The position numbers and the translations under genes are program-made. Below, one piece after another: positions 5,581-6,149 of a stretch of DNA of 6,149 nucleotides. The first letter of the stretch is position 1; each line of letters opens with the position of its first letter. The stretch covers positions 258-6,406 of the forward strand of contig DNHA01000105.1 in NCBI GenBank assembly GCA_003486025.1, read 5' to 3'. This DNA is from Micrococcaceae bacterium. GTDB taxonomy: Bacteria; Actinomycetota; Actinomycetes; Actinomycetales; Micrococcaceae. A model generated the notes under the pieces. The model searched no databases and was not told where the DNA came from. It worked only from the letters and a program-made list of their open reading frames with translations.

Positions 5581-6149
5581 TTAAGAATCGGTGTCCTTTT
5601 TACGCTTTCCAAACATAATGTCATCCCAGCTGGGAACAGAAGACCGCTTCGGTTTGCGCGGAGCGCTATCCTCAGCTGAAGCACCATCTTCAGGGGTGGC
5701 ATCTTCAGAATCTTCCTTATCGGTGACTACTACCAGCTGCGAGGTCCTTGAAGACACACCTTGAGATAGATGAGGGAATGAATCTTCCTCATCTTTGTCA
5801 TACTTACTCATGCTGCGTTCAATGATTTCGTTCAACCGGTCATCCTTTGCAGGATCCCCGGGAGCTCGCTGCCCGCGACGAGCGTTGAGTAGGCTGACCA
5901 ATTCCTCGGAGTCGTTGTTCTCCGCGGCAGGAGCTGGGGCCGAGGGAGCTTCAGCTTGTCCTACGGCCGCGATCGGACGAAAGTACTCAGGAGCCTGCTG
6001 CTCGCTCAAGGTTTGCGCCCAGCGGTTCAGGTTTTTCAAAGATTTACGCGATGGAGTGAAAGCCCACTTTGCGATATTCTCTTTGTCCTCATTCGAACCG
6101 TTGTCCAACGACTCAACATTCTCAGAGTGTAACGGTGAGTCAAACTGGG
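5581..6149 (-). CDS. sepH: Septation protein SepH (DUF3071 family), C-terminal part, cut by the window edge
   Basis: SepH is an actinobacterial cell-division protein that binds FtsZ and promotes Z-ring assembly in Streptomyces. The visible 188 codons end at the TAA at 5583-5581, and the frame is open to the right edge, so the N-terminal helix-turn-helix (FtsZ-binding) domain lies outside the window. The TTG at 6108 is an internal codon, not the start. What is seen is a conserved tryptophan-containing segment (WAFTPSRKSLKNLNRWAQTL, about 6069-6010), then a long low-complexity, acidic Ala/Pro/Ser/Asp/Glu-rich stretch that is probably disordered. The basic C-terminus SVPSWDDIMFGKRKK is the signature that identifies the family. 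The gene converges on the phosphodiesterase gene and shares its terminator. Its promoter is outside the window. Confidence 0.92.
   Translation of the reverse strand, partial: QFDSPLHSENVESLDNGSNEDKENIAKWAFTPSRKSLKNLNRWAQTLSEQQAPEYFRPIAAVGQAEAPSAPAPAAENNDSEELVSLLNARRGQRAPGDPAKDDRLNEIIERSMSKYDKDEEDSFPHLSQGVSSRTSQLVVVTDKEDSEDATPEDGASAEDSAPRKPKRSSVPSWDDIMFGKRKKDTDS

Noticed and set aside
6106..6108. TTG as a start codon for a short 175-residue protein on the minus strand
   Set aside because: The frame stays open upstream to the window edge, and the visible sequence is the C-terminal part of SepH, so this is an internal Leu codon.

Overview
The window looks like chromosomal core DNA from an actinobacterium, most likely order Micrococcales (Arthrobacter-like relatives). 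This rests on the protein families present: an actinobacterial-type ParC, a protein acetyltransferase with the GNAT domain at the N-terminus, a DUF5998 protein, and a SepH C-terminus with its SVPSWDDIMFG signature. Base composition is moderate, roughly mid-50s % G+C judged by eye from a few lines and not computed. That is low for the group, so I do not name a genus. I see no mobile element, CRISPR array, tRNA, rRNA or known riboswitch.

Layout. Positions 1-895 (minus) hold the N-terminal third of topoisomerase IV subunit A (parC), running off the left edge. A 100-bp divergent intergenic region (896-995) holds a perfect 10-bp inverted repeat flanked by candidate -10 elements for both directions. 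Three plus-strand genes follow: a bifunctional GNAT/acyl-CoA-synthetase-like protein (996-3656), a DUF5998 protein (3709-4293) and a cytoplasmic alkaline-phosphatase-superfamily phosphodiesterase (4300-5484). A strong, nearly symmetric hairpin (5515-5565) separates them from the convergent gene sepH (5581-6149, minus), of which only the C-terminal part is present.

How the genes relate. ParC (chromosome decatenation) and SepH (FtsZ regulation) belong to chromosome segregation and division. The acetyltransferase is a predicted regulator of metabolic enzymes by reversible lysine acetylation. The DUF5998 gene and the phosphodiesterase are separated by only 6 nt, so they are probably co-transcribed and may work together. 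Their substrate is unknown.

The most notable non-coding signal is in translation starts. None of the three plus-strand genes has a convincing Shine-Dalgarno sequence. Two of them (996 and 3709) have a TANNNT -10 hexamer exactly 6 nt before the ATG, the geometry expected for leaderless mRNAs. The protein-level points worth a second look are a degenerate ATP-grasp domain in the acetyltransferase and a His/Cys-rich, possibly metal-binding pattern in the DUF5998 protein. I found no convincing evidence of an entirely new system; the window is mostly conserved housekeeping DNA with some poorly characterised genes.
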